A stretch of DNA of 64,000 nucleotides, taken from positions 3,472,001 to 3,536,000 of the forward strand of contig NZ_AP025739.1 in the NCBI RefSeq assembly GCF_003574315.2, written 5' to 3'. Below, in pieces: positions 35,068 to 43,561 of the stretch; the first letter of the stretch is position 1; every line of letters starts with the position of its first letter. The DNA is from Capsulimonas corticalis (lineage in GTDB: Bacteria; Armatimonadota; Armatimonadia; Armatimonadales; Capsulimonadaceae). The position numbers and the translations under genes are program-made. The notes beneath the pieces are model-generated. The model was not told the DNA's origin and searched no databases. It saw nothing but the letters and a program-made list of their open reading frames with translations.

Positions 35068-35151
35068 GGCGAATCTGATTTGAACGGCATTTGACCTAAG
35101 TGTAAAGAGATAATTGGCCGTCGGCCGCTAATAAGCTTATTCTCCAAACAA

Positions 35152-35190
35152 CGACGGCGCGGCCGAGCGTATTGCTCGGCCGCGCCGTCG
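35152..35190 (-). terminator. strong hairpin after the 1216-residue protein gene
   Basis: A perfect 17-bp stem (35152-35168 with 35174-35190) and a 5-base loop. On the minus strand it is followed by TTGTTTGG, a weak T tract. Confidence 0.8.
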
Positions 35191-35209
35191 ATTTTGTGAT
35201 CGGTTTTGG

Positions 35210-38200
35210 CTACTTCTCTAAGCTAATCGCCACGATCTTGATCGACGGATCGTTCGGCAGGGTCAGCGTGGAGATCTTCACGTTCGCGTCCAGGGCGATT
35301 GCGTAGTCGCCGAGGTAGCAGGGGACGGCGGTGGGGACGCCCTGGGCGATGTGGTAGGGCGACCACCAGCCGGCGGTTCCTTCGGTCGGCGCCTGGAGCC
35401 AGTCCTGAAGGGGCAGGCTGGCGGACGGGGATGAGGGGCCGGGGCTGAAGGTGGCGGTGACGGGCGCGCCTCCGGTGGCGGCGGCGAGCAGGTGGATGGA
35501 CTTGTAATTGCCGCCGGGCAGGGAGATCTGCTGGCCTTTGCACACGACGACGTTGTTCTTGCCGGTGGGGAAGAGGAACGTTCGGGCGTGGTTGGACTTG
35601 TCGCCCGCGCCGCTCTGGCCGGCGTAGTAACCGGCGGGATAGAGCGGGGCGCTGGGCTTGGGCGCGAGCAGCGCGTTGATTTCGGGCTCGCCGGAGGCGT
35701 CGGGCGGGAGCATCTCGGCGGGCAGAGCCCCGCCCTTGCCGTCGAAGTCCACGCCGTCCACAGCGCCGTTTCCAAAGATGCCGGCGGCGTTCGCGGCGGA
35801 TGTCAGATCGACCGGAACCGTGGACGAGTTCTTGCCGGTGACGGTAATGATCATCGGGTAGAGATCGGCGCCGCGTGAGATCGGCGCGGTGGACTGCCAG
35901 GAACCGTCGGGAAGCTGAACATCCCAGGCCAGGACGTAGCGGCCGGGCTGGTCGGGCGCGTGGAACTTGGCGACAATATCGCCGTCCGCGCGGTTTGGCG
36001 GAACGCTCTTTGTCAGCGGGGAGAACACGCCGCCGGTCCAGGCGGCTTCCGTCCCGTCAAGGTAGTACCAATGGTAGCCGATCTTGCGGTCGGTCTTCGC
36101 CCAGATAGTCGAGCCGAGGTTTTGTAGGGCGAGATGCGCTTCCGTATCCTTGCCGGCGCTGGCGGTGCGCGGGACGTCGGAGAGGACGAAGGAGGCGGCG
36201 GAGTCGCTGTCCGTGACCTGGATCCACTCGTCGTGTGTTCCGGCGGTCACGATATCGGCGGACGAGGGCTTGAGGTACCAGTGGAGCCGGTATTCGCCCG
36301 GCGCCAGCCCCTTGCCGGCGGCCGACGCGGCGACCGGGACGGGAACGGTGACGACCTGGCCGGGCAGCACGGGAGCGGCGGAGACCGGAACGCCGTCGGA
36401 GATCGAGACGGCTTCGACGGCGTCGCCGTTCACGCGCTGGATCTTATAGACCAGCGAGGTCTTCCCGGCGGGCCAGGCGGCGCTTCCGTCGTTGCGCAGC
36501 GTGACCGCCGTGTCGTAAGTCGCGCCCGCGCCCAGCACGGTGGGCGTCGACGAACTCAGGAAGGTGACGTCCTGGCGGGATGTCTCGGCGTTGTCGCCCG
36601 CTTTGACGATCGTGACCGGGACTTGCAGCGGAATATCCGACGCGTACGAGAACCAGCGATCCGTTCCCTGCACCATATCGAAGACCAGTGTGTAATCGCC
36701 GGTTTCCAGGCTGTCGCCGTAGCCGTTGACCGCGACGACGCCGACGCTGAGCGTGATGGACTCGCCGGGCGCGACGTTACGGCCAAGCGGGACGCGCGGC
36801 GCGCTGTCGTCGTAGAGGCGGCCGTCTTTGTACCAGCGCGGGCAGAGGGCGTAATCTTCGCCGGCGCGCCAGGGCAGAGAGCCGGCGTTTTCGATCCGGA
36901 TCGGGATCTGATAGAGCCGCTTCTGCTGGATGGAGCGCGGGACGGCTTCAGCCAGGTATTTGGCGCGCCACTGACGTGAGCCATTAAAGGCGATGGTCTT
37001 CAGGCGCGTCTGGTCCACAAACTGCTGCGCGTACTGGCGTGAAGGCGCAATCTCCGTGCCGTGCGTGAAGTCGTTCCAGCTGTCGATGACGACCATCGCC
37101 GGGTGCGCGTCGATCGCCGACGCCCACGAGGCGGCGTAGGCGTCACCGCCGCTGCGGCTGGTGATGGCCGCGCCATGCGCGCCGCCGGGAGTGACCGTGG
37201 CGATGTTGTCCGTCGAGGAAAGGATCACGACGCTGCTTCCATCGAAGAGCTTTTCGCCGTTCGTGTCCGACTTGCCGTCGGCGTCGTAGACCAAGTAAGC
37301 CGCCGGGAGAGGATGGCCTTCGTCGGTCGGCATCTCCAGCGAGCTGCGGAACTCGGCGGGGATCCGGCTGTACACATCGTTATAATCGGCGGAGTCCGCG
37401 CCGGAGCGGCAGACGCCGATCAGCGGATAATCCTCGCCGTCGGCCGCCATCTGCTTGAGCGCCTGCACGAGCGCGCTGAGCTCTTTGGGCAGCAGCGTAT
37501 CGTCCTTACGGGCGCGGATCAGCGCGACATTGATTCCGGCGCGGCGCAGCTCGGTCAGCTGCTGGCGATGCCAGGAGGCGCGCAGGCCGGAGAACCACGG
37601 GCCGGCGCCGTCCATCGGCTGATCGATAAGCTGCGTGCGGCCCTGCGCGTTCCAGACATTCTGGGACGGCGCCTTGCGGCTGTCGGCGTTGTAATCCACG
37701 CGGTAGATCGCCATGACCAAGGCGGGCGCCTTGGCGGGCGTCAATTGCAGCGACCCCGTCAGGGAGACCTGCGGCGCGGCGGGCGTGTAACCCGCCGGGT
37801 ACTTTGGCGTCAGCGGATTGCGTCCGGGCCGGGTGTCCGTACCGCTGTCGTTCGTCGCCGTCTTCTCGCCCGGCACCGTATGGATGCCGCCGGGCACGAT
37901 CTTGATCGAGCCGCCGCCAGGCAGTTCGATAGAGGTCGGCGGGCCGGTGGGCGCCTTCACGACGGGCGCGGGGGCGGGAACAACAGGCGTCGGAGGCGGC
38001 GTCGGAGGCGGCGCCGGCGGCTTGATCGGCTCCGGCGGGGGCGCGGCGAAGGGAGATTCGCTGGTGTTCGGCTCTTCCTCGGCGGTCGGAGCCTTCGCCT
38101 CAATCGGCTTGGTCCCGAAGGACGTGCGCGAGATGGCGGGCCATTCGCCGCTGACGACGGAGCCGTTGATCAGCGGGAAGCGGGTGACGACGCGGGGGGA

Positions 38201-38860
38201 GACGACGGTCTTGTCGGACGCTTCCGGGGCGGAGCCGCCGGAGGTAAAGACGATGCTGGCCCACTTCGACGGATCCTGCACATCCTCGCCGCTCTGGACG
38301 GCGCTCGAAAGCGAATAGAATCGATCGGAGGGAGCGGCGGTGGAGGCGCGGTCGCGGGAGATCACATTGAATCCCCATGTCGTTCCGTCCTTGGGAGCCT
38401 TGTCGACGCCCAGCTCCGCCCACGGGATCGCCACTTCGACCGTATATCCCGTGTCGCTGTCCGAAGGATCGTTGAGCGAACCGTCGACTTTGGCGGCGTA
38501 CTTGTACGTGTAAACGACTTTGGCTTTGGGGATCTTCCCGTTGACGCCTACGCTGAAGTAGGAGCCGCCGGCGGCCGAGACGGCCATTTGGAACGTGCGC
38601 GGCGTACGCATCTTCGCGCGCGCGCGGTCCGTCTCGAAGAACAGCTCGATATCGTCATCTTGCTGCGGCTGAGAGATCGGGGTATTGTTCACTCCGACGA
38701 CGTTTCGGTCATTGACTTGAAACGCCGCGTAGAAGTAATAGTCGTCCCAGCTGGTGTAAAGGGCGGAAACGCGTTTGCCGGCTTGGGCCTGCGCGCTTGC
38801 GGAGTAGGGTATTAGCGAAAGGGACAGCATCGCCGCCCATCCGCACGCTTTTCTGAACAT
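35210..38860 (-). CDS. large secreted multidomain protein (CBM9-like, GH71/99-like, NBR1-like repeats)
   Basis: Exported protein of 1216 residues with a signal peptide (1-23). A CBM9/DOMON-like domain spans about 28-207 (YFYAAFQVNDRN...DDDIELFFETDRAR...YTVEVAIPWAELG). A Pro-rich linker (255-310) precedes a region (about 375-635) resembling DUF5010/GH71-99-like glycosidase folds (RRAGINVALIRAR, VIDSWNDFTHGTEIAPSRQY). Three NBR1-like 'four-Trp' beta domains follow at about 640-752, 762-875 and 905-1012 (for example IENAGSLPWRAG, LRNDGSAAWPAG, LQNLGSTIWAK), and a C-terminal beta domain ends the protein. It probably binds and acts on polysaccharide outside the cell. The consensus promoter ends 5 bases before the ATG, so the mRNA may be leaderless. 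Confidence 0.8.
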   Translation of the reverse strand: MFRKACGWAAMLSLSLIPYSASAQAQAGKRVSALYTSWDDYYFYAAFQVNDRNVVGVNNTPISQPQQDDDIELFFETDRARAKMRTPRTFQMAVSAAGGSYFSVGVNGKIPKAKVVYTYKYAAKVDGSLNDPSDSDTGYTVEVAIPWAELGVDKAPKDGTTWGFNVISRDRASTAAPSDRFYSLSSAVQSGEDVQDPSKWASIVFTSGGSAPEASDKTVVSPRVVTRFPLINGSVVSGEWPAISRTSFGTKPIEAKAPTAEEEPNTSESPFAAPPPEPIKPPAPPPTPPPTPVVPAPAPVVKAPTGPPTSIELPGGGSIKIVPGGIHTVPGEKTATNDSGTDTRPGRNPLTPKYPAGYTPAAPQVSLTGSLQLTPAKAPALVMAIYRVDYNADSRKAPSQNVWNAQGRTQLIDQPMDGAGPWFSGLRASWHRQQLTELRRAGINVALIRARKDDTLLPKELSALVQALKQMAADGEDYPLIGVCRSGADSADYNDVYSRIPAEFRSSLEMPTDEGHPLPAAYLVYDADGKSDTNGEKLFDGSSVVILSSTDNIATVTPGGAHGAAITSRSGGDAYAASWASAIDAHPAMVVIDSWNDFTHGTEIAPSRQYAQQFVDQTRLKTIAFNGSRQWRAKYLAEAVPRSIQQKRLYQIPIRIENAGSLPWRAGEDYALCPRWYKDGRLYDDSAPRVPLGRNVAPGESITLSVGVVAVNGYGDSLETGDYTLVFDMVQGTDRWFSYASDIPLQVPVTIVKAGDNAETSRQDVTFLSSSTPTVLGAGATYDTAVTLRNDGSAAWPAGKTSLVYKIQRVNGDAVEAVSISDGVPVSAAPVLPGQVVTVPVPVAASAAGKGLAPGEYRLHWYLKPSSADIVTAGTHDEWIQVTDSDSAASFVLSDVPRTASAGKDTEAHLALQNLGSTIWAKTDRKIGYHWYYLDGTEAAWTGGVFSPLTKSVPPNRADGDIVAKFHAPDQPGRYVLAWDVQLPDGSWQSTAPISRGADLYPMIITVTGKNSSTVPVDLTSAANAAGIFGNGAVDGVDFDGKGGALPAEMLPPDASGEPEINALLAPKPSAPLYPAGYYAGQSGAGDKSNHARTFLFPTGKNNVVVCKGQQISLPGGNYKSIHLLAAATGGAPVTATFSPGPSSPSASLPLQDWLQAPTEGTAGWWSPYHIAQGVPTAVPCYLGDYAIALDANVKISTLTLPNDPSIKIVAISLEK

Positions 38861-38865
38861 GAAGC

Positions 38866-38894
38866 ATTATAGCCCCCCAATGACGGTATGTCAA
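38866..38894 (-). promoter_or_regulatory. consensus promoter of the 1216-residue protein gene
   Basis: Minus-strand TTGACA (38894-38889), 17-base spacer, TATAAT (38871-38866), with ATG starting at 38860. Transcription should begin at or next to the start codon. Confidence 0.88.
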
Positions 38895-38908
38895 TCGTCA
38901 CGATGCTC

Positions 38909-38937
38909 TGGACACTCCCCGGTGATTACGCTATAAT
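38909..38937 (+). promoter_or_regulatory. promoter of the TPR/CPBP operon
   Basis: TGGACA (38909-38914), 17-base spacer, TATAAT (38932-38937), then a CAGGAG ribosome binding site 9 bases before the ATG at 38959. Confidence 0.8.
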
Positions 38938-38958
38938 AACAAGCAGGAGTATCCCTAA

Positions 38959-39621
38959 ATGATCAGAGCCCGATTTGCCGCCGCGCTCGTTCTCGTTCTC
39001 TGTGGAACGGGAAGCGCGCACGCCGCCTCCCACGCAAAACGCGCGACGGGCAAGGCCATTCCGCTGCAGTCCAGCCGCGCGCAGGTTGACGGGATCGTCA
39101 GCTCCGTCGTGGACGACCTCTGGGCTCAGAACGACGAGTACTGGCACCATGGCGATTACCCGCGCATCATCGCGCTGGACCGGGTGATCGTCGGCGCCGA
39201 TCCGCACTTTCTGGAGTGTTACGCCACCGGCGGCTGGCTGATGGAAAGCATGGGCGCGCTCGGCGACGCCGAAGCGTTCTATCAGATGGGAGTTCGCACC
39301 AACCCCGACCAGTCGTACGCCTATTTCAACCTCGGCGAGTTTTATTTCAACACGCTCAAGGATTACAAGGCGGCGGCGCTGGTCTTGCGCGCCGGCGTTC
39401 GGCATAAGGGATACGATATCAACGATTGGAAGACACTGGCGCACGCCTACGAGCGCGCCGGCGACATCGACAACAGCGTGAAGACCTGGAAGACGATCAA
39501 GGCGCACTGGCCGAACGGAGTCGCCGTCGATCATAATCTGACGCGGATCGTTCAAATTCAGAAGTCAGGCGCCGGAGCGGCCGGACGCGTGAGCCTGCCG
39601 GGGCCGCCGCCGCTTCCATGA
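38959..39621 (+). CDS. exported tetratricopeptide-repeat protein
   Basis: Protein of 220 residues with a signal peptide (about 1-22, ending GSAHA). Helical repeats at about 60-185 have TPR-like spacing (WHHGDYPRIIALDRVIVGADPHF, GDAEAFYQMGVRTNPDQSYAYFNLGEFYF, KAAALVLRAGVRHKGYDINDWKTLAHAYERAGDIDNSVKTWKTIKAHWP). It is probably a protein-interaction module in the envelope. The stop overlaps the next start (ATGA), so it may work with the CPBP membrane protease. Confidence 0.8.
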   Translation: MIRARFAAALVLVLCGTGSAHAASHAKRATGKAIPLQSSRAQVDGIVSSVVDDLWAQNDEYWHHGDYPRIIALDRVIVGADPHFLECYATGGWLMESMGALGDAEAFYQMGVRTNPDQSYAYFNLGEFYFNTLKDYKAAALVLRAGVRHKGYDINDWKTLAHAYERAGDIDNSVKTWKTIKAHWPNGVAVDHNLTRIVQIQKSGAGAAGRVSLPGPPPLP

Positions 39622-41234
39622 CCACTCCTCCCCCTTCTTCGCAGCCGGCGGCAGCGCCGCAAAAGCGCCTCCGCGACGTCTTTCCCCTTTGGGCGTGGAT
39701 CGTTCTGGTGTGGTGGGCTTTGTTCACCTACGCCAACTCGCTGACGCCTCTTCCACCCGGCGTCGCCAGCCGCATGGCGAAGGCCGCCGAGGGCCGTGTG
39801 GACAGCGACGCCCTTCAGGATCTGATACAGATCGATCTGGGGGCCAAGACCGCCTACGCGATCTCGCTCGCCCATGTGGGCGAGCCCGCCAATCCCGATC
39901 CCAAAACTCTTCAGGACGCGCTTTCGAAATCGGAAGATTTGGAGCGGGAAACGCATAACTCGATCAGCGCCGCTCGGCGCGTGATCGTGATGCGCGCTCT
40001 GCTCGGCAAGCCCCCGTTCGCCGTCAGCAAAGCCGGCGCGCCGCTCGACGCATTCGACAAGGATCTGTCGCCCCTGCTCAGCCCGGAGGATCGAGCGAGC
40101 GCCGTCCACGAGGGCAATGTCTGGACCGCCGCGCTGGGGTCCAATACCAAGCCGCGCGTCCGGGAGGCGCTGGCCGTTCAGGTGCGGGCTCTTCCTAATA
40201 TCCGCTGGTGGGGGGCCGCAGGCACGGCCGCCGTTTATAAAATGGCGCACAATCCCGTCGAAGCCGCGCGCTGGAACGCCGTCGCGCGCAGCCGCGCGCT
40301 GAGGCCGCTGGTCGGCGTGGGGTTGATTGGCATTGTCCGCGCCGGCTTGACGTTTCTCGGGCTGGCGCTCCTCATTGCGCTCATGGTCCAGTACTTCGAG
40401 CGGCGCAATAATCCCGACGCGGGCTCGTTTTGGAAAATCGAGCCGCCTGCGATCTCCACGGAAGCGCGCAGGATCGGCGCGGGGGAGCTTGCCGGCATTT
40501 TCCTGATCTATCTATTGACGCGGGAAGTCATTACGGTGAGTGTGGGAGGCTTCGCGGGAATCGGCCACACCCACTTGCTGCAATTTCCCGGCGCCGCCAG
40601 CCACTTTCAATCACAGCTCGCGAGGCTTTCGGATCAGCAGCGCACCAGCGTGCAGATCCTCGTGGAAGCCGTGGTGTATGTCGTGAGCGCCCTGCCGCCG
40701 CTCGTGATTTTGATGGCGATGGCGCGCGCGCGCGGCGCATCGCTGGCGAATGAAATCGGCTGGAACGCGCGCGCCAAGGGGGCCAATATCCTCTATGGCT
40801 TCGGCGGATACGCGATTGCGTCGCCGCTGCTGCTGCTGGTCAATTGGCTCGGCTCTATCGTCTTTAAGCACCTCGCGAGCCCCGCAAATCCGGTCATCCC
40901 TCAGATCGTCACGGCGTCCGGCTGGTTCGTGCCGGTCACGCTGCTGCTGCTCGCGTCCGTCGCGGCGCCGTTTGTCGAGGAGATCTTGTTCCGGGGCGTC
41001 TTGATGAACGCGATCTTCATTCGTTTTGGCGCATGGCCCGCGATTATTGGTTCGGGCTTGATCTTTGGATTCGCGCATCCGGTCGGGGTGGGGGAAAAGC
41101 TGACGATCTCCGTTCTGGGAATGGTGTTCGCCTGGATGGCGCAGACACGGCAGTCGCTGCTGCCGTCCATGACGGCGCACTTCGTCAACAACTTCACGAC
41201 GACGCTGCTGCTGCTGGCGATCATGGGCGGATGA
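39618..41234 (+). CDS. CPBP family intramembrane metalloprotease
   Basis: Membrane protein of 538 residues. One hydrophobic segment near the N-terminus is followed by a large extracytoplasmic or soluble region (about 50-225), then about eight helices. The CPBP/Abi domain motif is FVEEILFRGVLMNAIF near residue 452, with FGFAHP and the later HFVNNF supplying further active-site residues. CPBP proteases are related to Rce1 and process membrane proteins or peptides. The long N-terminal soluble region is larger than usual. ATGA overlaps join it to the TPR gene upstream and the DUF167 gene downstream. Confidence 0.87.
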   Translation: MTTPPPSSQPAAAPQKRLRDVFPLWAWIVLVWWALFTYANSLTPLPPGVASRMAKAAEGRVDSDALQDLIQIDLGAKTAYAISLAHVGEPANPDPKTLQDALSKSEDLERETHNSISAARRVIVMRALLGKPPFAVSKAGAPLDAFDKDLSPLLSPEDRASAVHEGNVWTAALGSNTKPRVREALAVQVRALPNIRWWGAAGTAAVYKMAHNPVEAARWNAVARSRALRPLVGVGLIGIVRAGLTFLGLALLIALMVQYFERRNNPDAGSFWKIEPPAISTEARRIGAGELAGIFLIYLLTREVITVSVGGFAGIGHTHLLQFPGAASHFQSQLARLSDQQRTSVQILVEAVVYVVSALPPLVILMAMARARGASLANEIGWNARAKGANILYGFGGYAIASPLLLLVNWLGSIVFKHLASPANPVIPQIVTASGWFVPVTLLLLASVAAPFVEEILFRGVLMNAIFIRFGAWPAIIGSGLIFGFAHPVGVGEKLTISVLGMVFAWMAQTRQSLLPSMTAHFVNNFTTTLLLLAIMGG

Positions 41235-41557
41235 AGAAGCCCGCCGAGCCGGTTCAGACCCGGATCTCCGTACGCCTGACTCCCAAAGCGTCGAGCAACG
41301 CCGTGACGGATTACGCGGACGGGGTGGTTACCATGCGGATCACCGCGCCGCCCATCGAAGGGGCGGCCAATGCGGCGTGCTGCGAGTTTCTGGCCGAGGC
41401 GCTGGGGGTGCGCAAGTCTCAGGTGAGCCTTGTCTCCGGCGCGAAGAGCCGGAGCAAGGTTTTGCTGGTTACAGAAATGCCTTCGGATGAGGCGGAGCGC
41501 CGTTTGACGCGGTTGTGGGAGACGCTCCGCTCGGCAAAGCGTTCATCAGCTGAGTGA
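41231..41557 (+). CDS. DUF167 (YggU-like) protein
   Basis: Small protein of 108 residues. ISVRLTPKASSNAV, VTMRITAPPIEGAANAACCEFLAEALGVRKSQVSLVSGAKSRSKVLLV is a clear DUF167 domain; the family's role is unknown. The start overlaps the CPBP stop in an ATGA. About 25 residues of unconserved C-terminus overlap the 3' end of the convergent MotE-like gene by 89 bases. Confidence 0.88.
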   Translation: MKKPAEPVQTRISVRLTPKASSNAVTDYADGVVTMRITAPPIEGAANAACCEFLAEALGVRKSQVSLVSGAKSRSKVLLVTEMPSDEAERRLTRLWETLRSAKRSSAE

Positions 41558-42065
41558 TCTTCGCCGCCCGGTCCGCCGGGAGCGCCGCCAGGATCTGGCC
41601 GGCCTTCTTTTCATCCAGCGCCATCAAGTCCGAGAGAACCACTTTGTCCGGCTGCTTGGCGAAGATATTGGCGATATCGTCCGGGCTCATGGTGGCGTAG
41701 ATATCCAGCCGCTTTTGTTTTGGATCGACCGGCGGGGCCGCCGGCGCTCCCCCCGCCGAGGCGTCCGCCGCCGCCGGAGCCGCCTTCGCCGCTTCAAACG
41801 CCTGCTTATCCTTCTCCAGCTGCGCCTGATCGGCGTCCAGCTTCGCCCGCTGATCGTCCAGCGCCTGCTTCGCCGGATCGACCGGCGCGGCCGCCTTCGC
41901 CATAAGTTTGGGCTTCGGCTTCGCCAGATGCAGCGGCTTCATAATATTCATCAGCGACGGCGACTTCTCCGCCATCTTTTGCACGGGAATGATCTGCAAA
42001 AACGCGAGCGCGTAGACCACGCCGAGCAAGACCAATAATCCCACAAATCCCAACACTGCCTTCAT
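41469..42065 (-). CDS. MotE-like protein (MgtE N-terminal domain), end of flagellar operon
   Basis: Protein of 198 residues with one N-terminal transmembrane helix (about 4-25), a Lys/Ala-rich linker and a coiled coil (DDQRAKLDADQAQLEKDKQAFEAAK, about 70-95), then an MgtE-N-like domain (about 118-175, ATMSPDDIANIFAKQPDKVVLSDLMALDEKKAGQILAALPADRAAKITQLM). This is the layout of flagellar MotE, a stator-associated chaperone. It follows the flagellar genes after a repeat element. Its C-terminal tail overlaps the DUF167 gene on the other strand. Confidence 0.75.
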   Translation of the reverse strand: MKAVLGFVGLLVLLGVVYALAFLQIIPVQKMAEKSPSLMNIMKPLHLAKPKPKLMAKAAAPVDPAKQALDDQRAKLDADQAQLEKDKQAFEAAKAAPAAADASAGGAPAAPPVDPKQKRLDIYATMSPDDIANIFAKQPDKVVLSDLMALDEKKAGQILAALPADRAAKITQLMNALPSGASPTTASNGAPPHPKAFL

Positions 42066-42148
42066 CGATTATCCTTTTGCTTTCGTGCGGGTGATTCGGG
42101 GCACGCTCATCACTGGCAAACCACCGGCCTTCGCGCGATCCGAGTGAC

Positions 42149-42352
42149 CTACCCCGGACTTCGCGTTCTCCTTGGCAAACCCACCCCCGGCCTACGGCCG
42201 ACCCCTCCCTCGGGCGGGAAGGGTTATTTCAGAGTGTGTTATCGCGGGACGCTTCCGTAAAAGGCTATCTTACCAACCCTTCCCGCCCGAGGGAGGGGTC
42301 GGCCGTAGGCCGGGGGTGGGTTTGCCAGGGAGAACGCGAAACGCGGGGGTAG
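42149..42352. repeat. long inverted-repeat element, family A, copy 2
   Basis: Arms of about 75 bp, including a perfect 52-bp inverted repeat beginning GGCAAACCCACCCCCGG (42174-42225 with 42275-42326). The ~50-bp loop is homologous to that of the copy at 8816-8967. No protein gene is present. It fills the 311-base gap between the MotE-like and lytic transglycosylase genes. Confidence 0.92.
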
Positions 42353-42376
42353 CTCACCCGGGTGAGGGTTCCCTCC

Positions 42377-43102
42377 TTACCGCTCCATCGCCGCCTTCAC
42401 CTTGCGAATGTAATTCTGCGTCTCCGAAAACGGCGGGACGCCGCCGTATTTTCGCACGTTGCCGGGGCCGGCGTTGTATCCGGCGAGGGTGAGATCCAAG
42501 TCGCCGCCGTATTGTTTCATGAGGCCGGCGAGCTGCTGGGTTCCAGCCGCGATATTCTGCTCGGGATCAAAGGCGTCGTCGATGCCGGCTTCGCGGACGT
42601 TTGCGGGCATCAACTGCATCAGGCCCATGGCGCCGGCGCGGGAGACGGCTTTGGGGTCGCCGCCGGATTCCGTGTGGATCACGGCGCGGACGAGCGAGGG
42701 ATCCAGGCCGTTTTTGGCGGCGTATTTCTGGATCAAGTCATCATAGTTGGAGGCGCTGTGCTGCGTCGCGGCCGGGATGATCTGGTCCGTGGTCGGCGTG
42801 AGCGGCGCGGAGGGCAGCGGGCCGAGAGACGCGGCGGGAACGCGAGCGCGCACGGCGAGGCCGGGAAGGGAGATCGGGATGTCGCCGCCCGTCGGGATCG
42901 AGGATGGAAGCGCGGCGGCTTCGGATGTTACCGGGAGGCCGCCCTGGACCGGCGTGGGCTGCTGCGCCTGCTGCAAGGTCGTGGCGAAGCTCTGCTGGCC
43001 GGGCGCGGGGGGCGTGGCCGCCGGGGCGCCGGGGCTGAGAGCTTCGATGCGCTGCTGAATTTCGGAAATACGGCTTTGGATGCTGCTGATGTCGTCCGGC
43101 AT
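42377..43102 (-). CDS. lytic transglycosylase (SLT domain), flagellar-associated
   Basis: Protein of 241 residues: a short helical N-terminus, a Pro/Ala-rich linker (about 25-115) and a C-terminal SLT domain (about 120-241) with YAAKNGLDPSLVRAVIHTESGGDPKAVSRAGAMGLMQLMPANVREAGI, catalytic Glu in HTESGG, and LAGYNAGPGNVRKYGGVP. It would open peptidoglycan for the flagellar rod, as FlgJ does. There is no signal peptide, so export may go through the flagellar type III system. It lies 6 bases after fliJ. Confidence 0.9.
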   Translation of the reverse strand: MPDDISSIQSRISEIQQRIEALSPGAPAATPPAPGQQSFATTLQQAQQPTPVQGGLPVTSEAAALPSSIPTGGDIPISLPGLAVRARVPAASLGPLPSAPLTPTTDQIIPAATQHSASNYDDLIQKYAAKNGLDPSLVRAVIHTESGGDPKAVSRAGAMGLMQLMPANVREAGIDDAFDPEQNIAAGTQQLAGLMKQYGGDLDLTLAGYNAGPGNVRKYGGVPPFSETQNYIRKVKAAMER

Positions 43103-43108
43103 GATATC

Positions 43109-43561
43109 TTACTCCTGCGTTCGTCGATGCGTGAAGCGCGAGCTCACCAGCTCGTCGAGCTCCAGCTGCATTTTGCGCTCGGCCTGCTGGGCGTGCGCCG
43201 TTTTGGCTTTGTCCTTGACCTTGTCCAGAGCCTGCCGGTTTTGAGCGGCGTCGATCATGTTGAGCTTGAACGCCTCGCGCGCCACGACCAGATCGCGGAC
43301 GTGGGCCTCTTGACCCCGGATATTGGTGGTGACCGTTTGAAGGTACTCTTGATACATTCGGGTTTCGGCGGGATCGAAGGCCGCGTCGCGCCGCGCGCAC
43401 AGCTCCTCCAGGATCGCCGCGCGGATCTCGCGCAGTTCATCCAGCAGGGCGTCGGCCCGTCGGTAAGCCATATCCGCTTCGGCGAAACTCTGCTGCGCCG
43501 CCTTTTCCTGACGCTCGCGCTGCTCTAAGACGGTTTGAAGACGGAACCTAAAGTTCTTCAT
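43109..43561 (-). CDS. fliJ: flagellar export chaperone FliJ
   Basis: Coiled-coil protein of 150 residues, MKNFRFRLQTVLEQRERQEKAAQQSF at the N-terminus being typical of FliJ. It links FliI hexamers to the FlhA export gate. The ATG at 43561 overlaps the end of fliI by 14 bases. Small, highly helical and charged, it fits its place in the fliHIJ order. Confidence 0.88.
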   Translation of the reverse strand: MKNFRFRLQTVLEQRERQEKAAQQSFAEADMAYRRADALLDELREIRAAILEELCARRDAAFDPAETRMYQEYLQTVTTNIRGQEAHVRDLVVAREAFKLNMIDAAQNRQALDKVKDKAKTAHAQQAERKMQLELDELVSSRFTHRRTQE

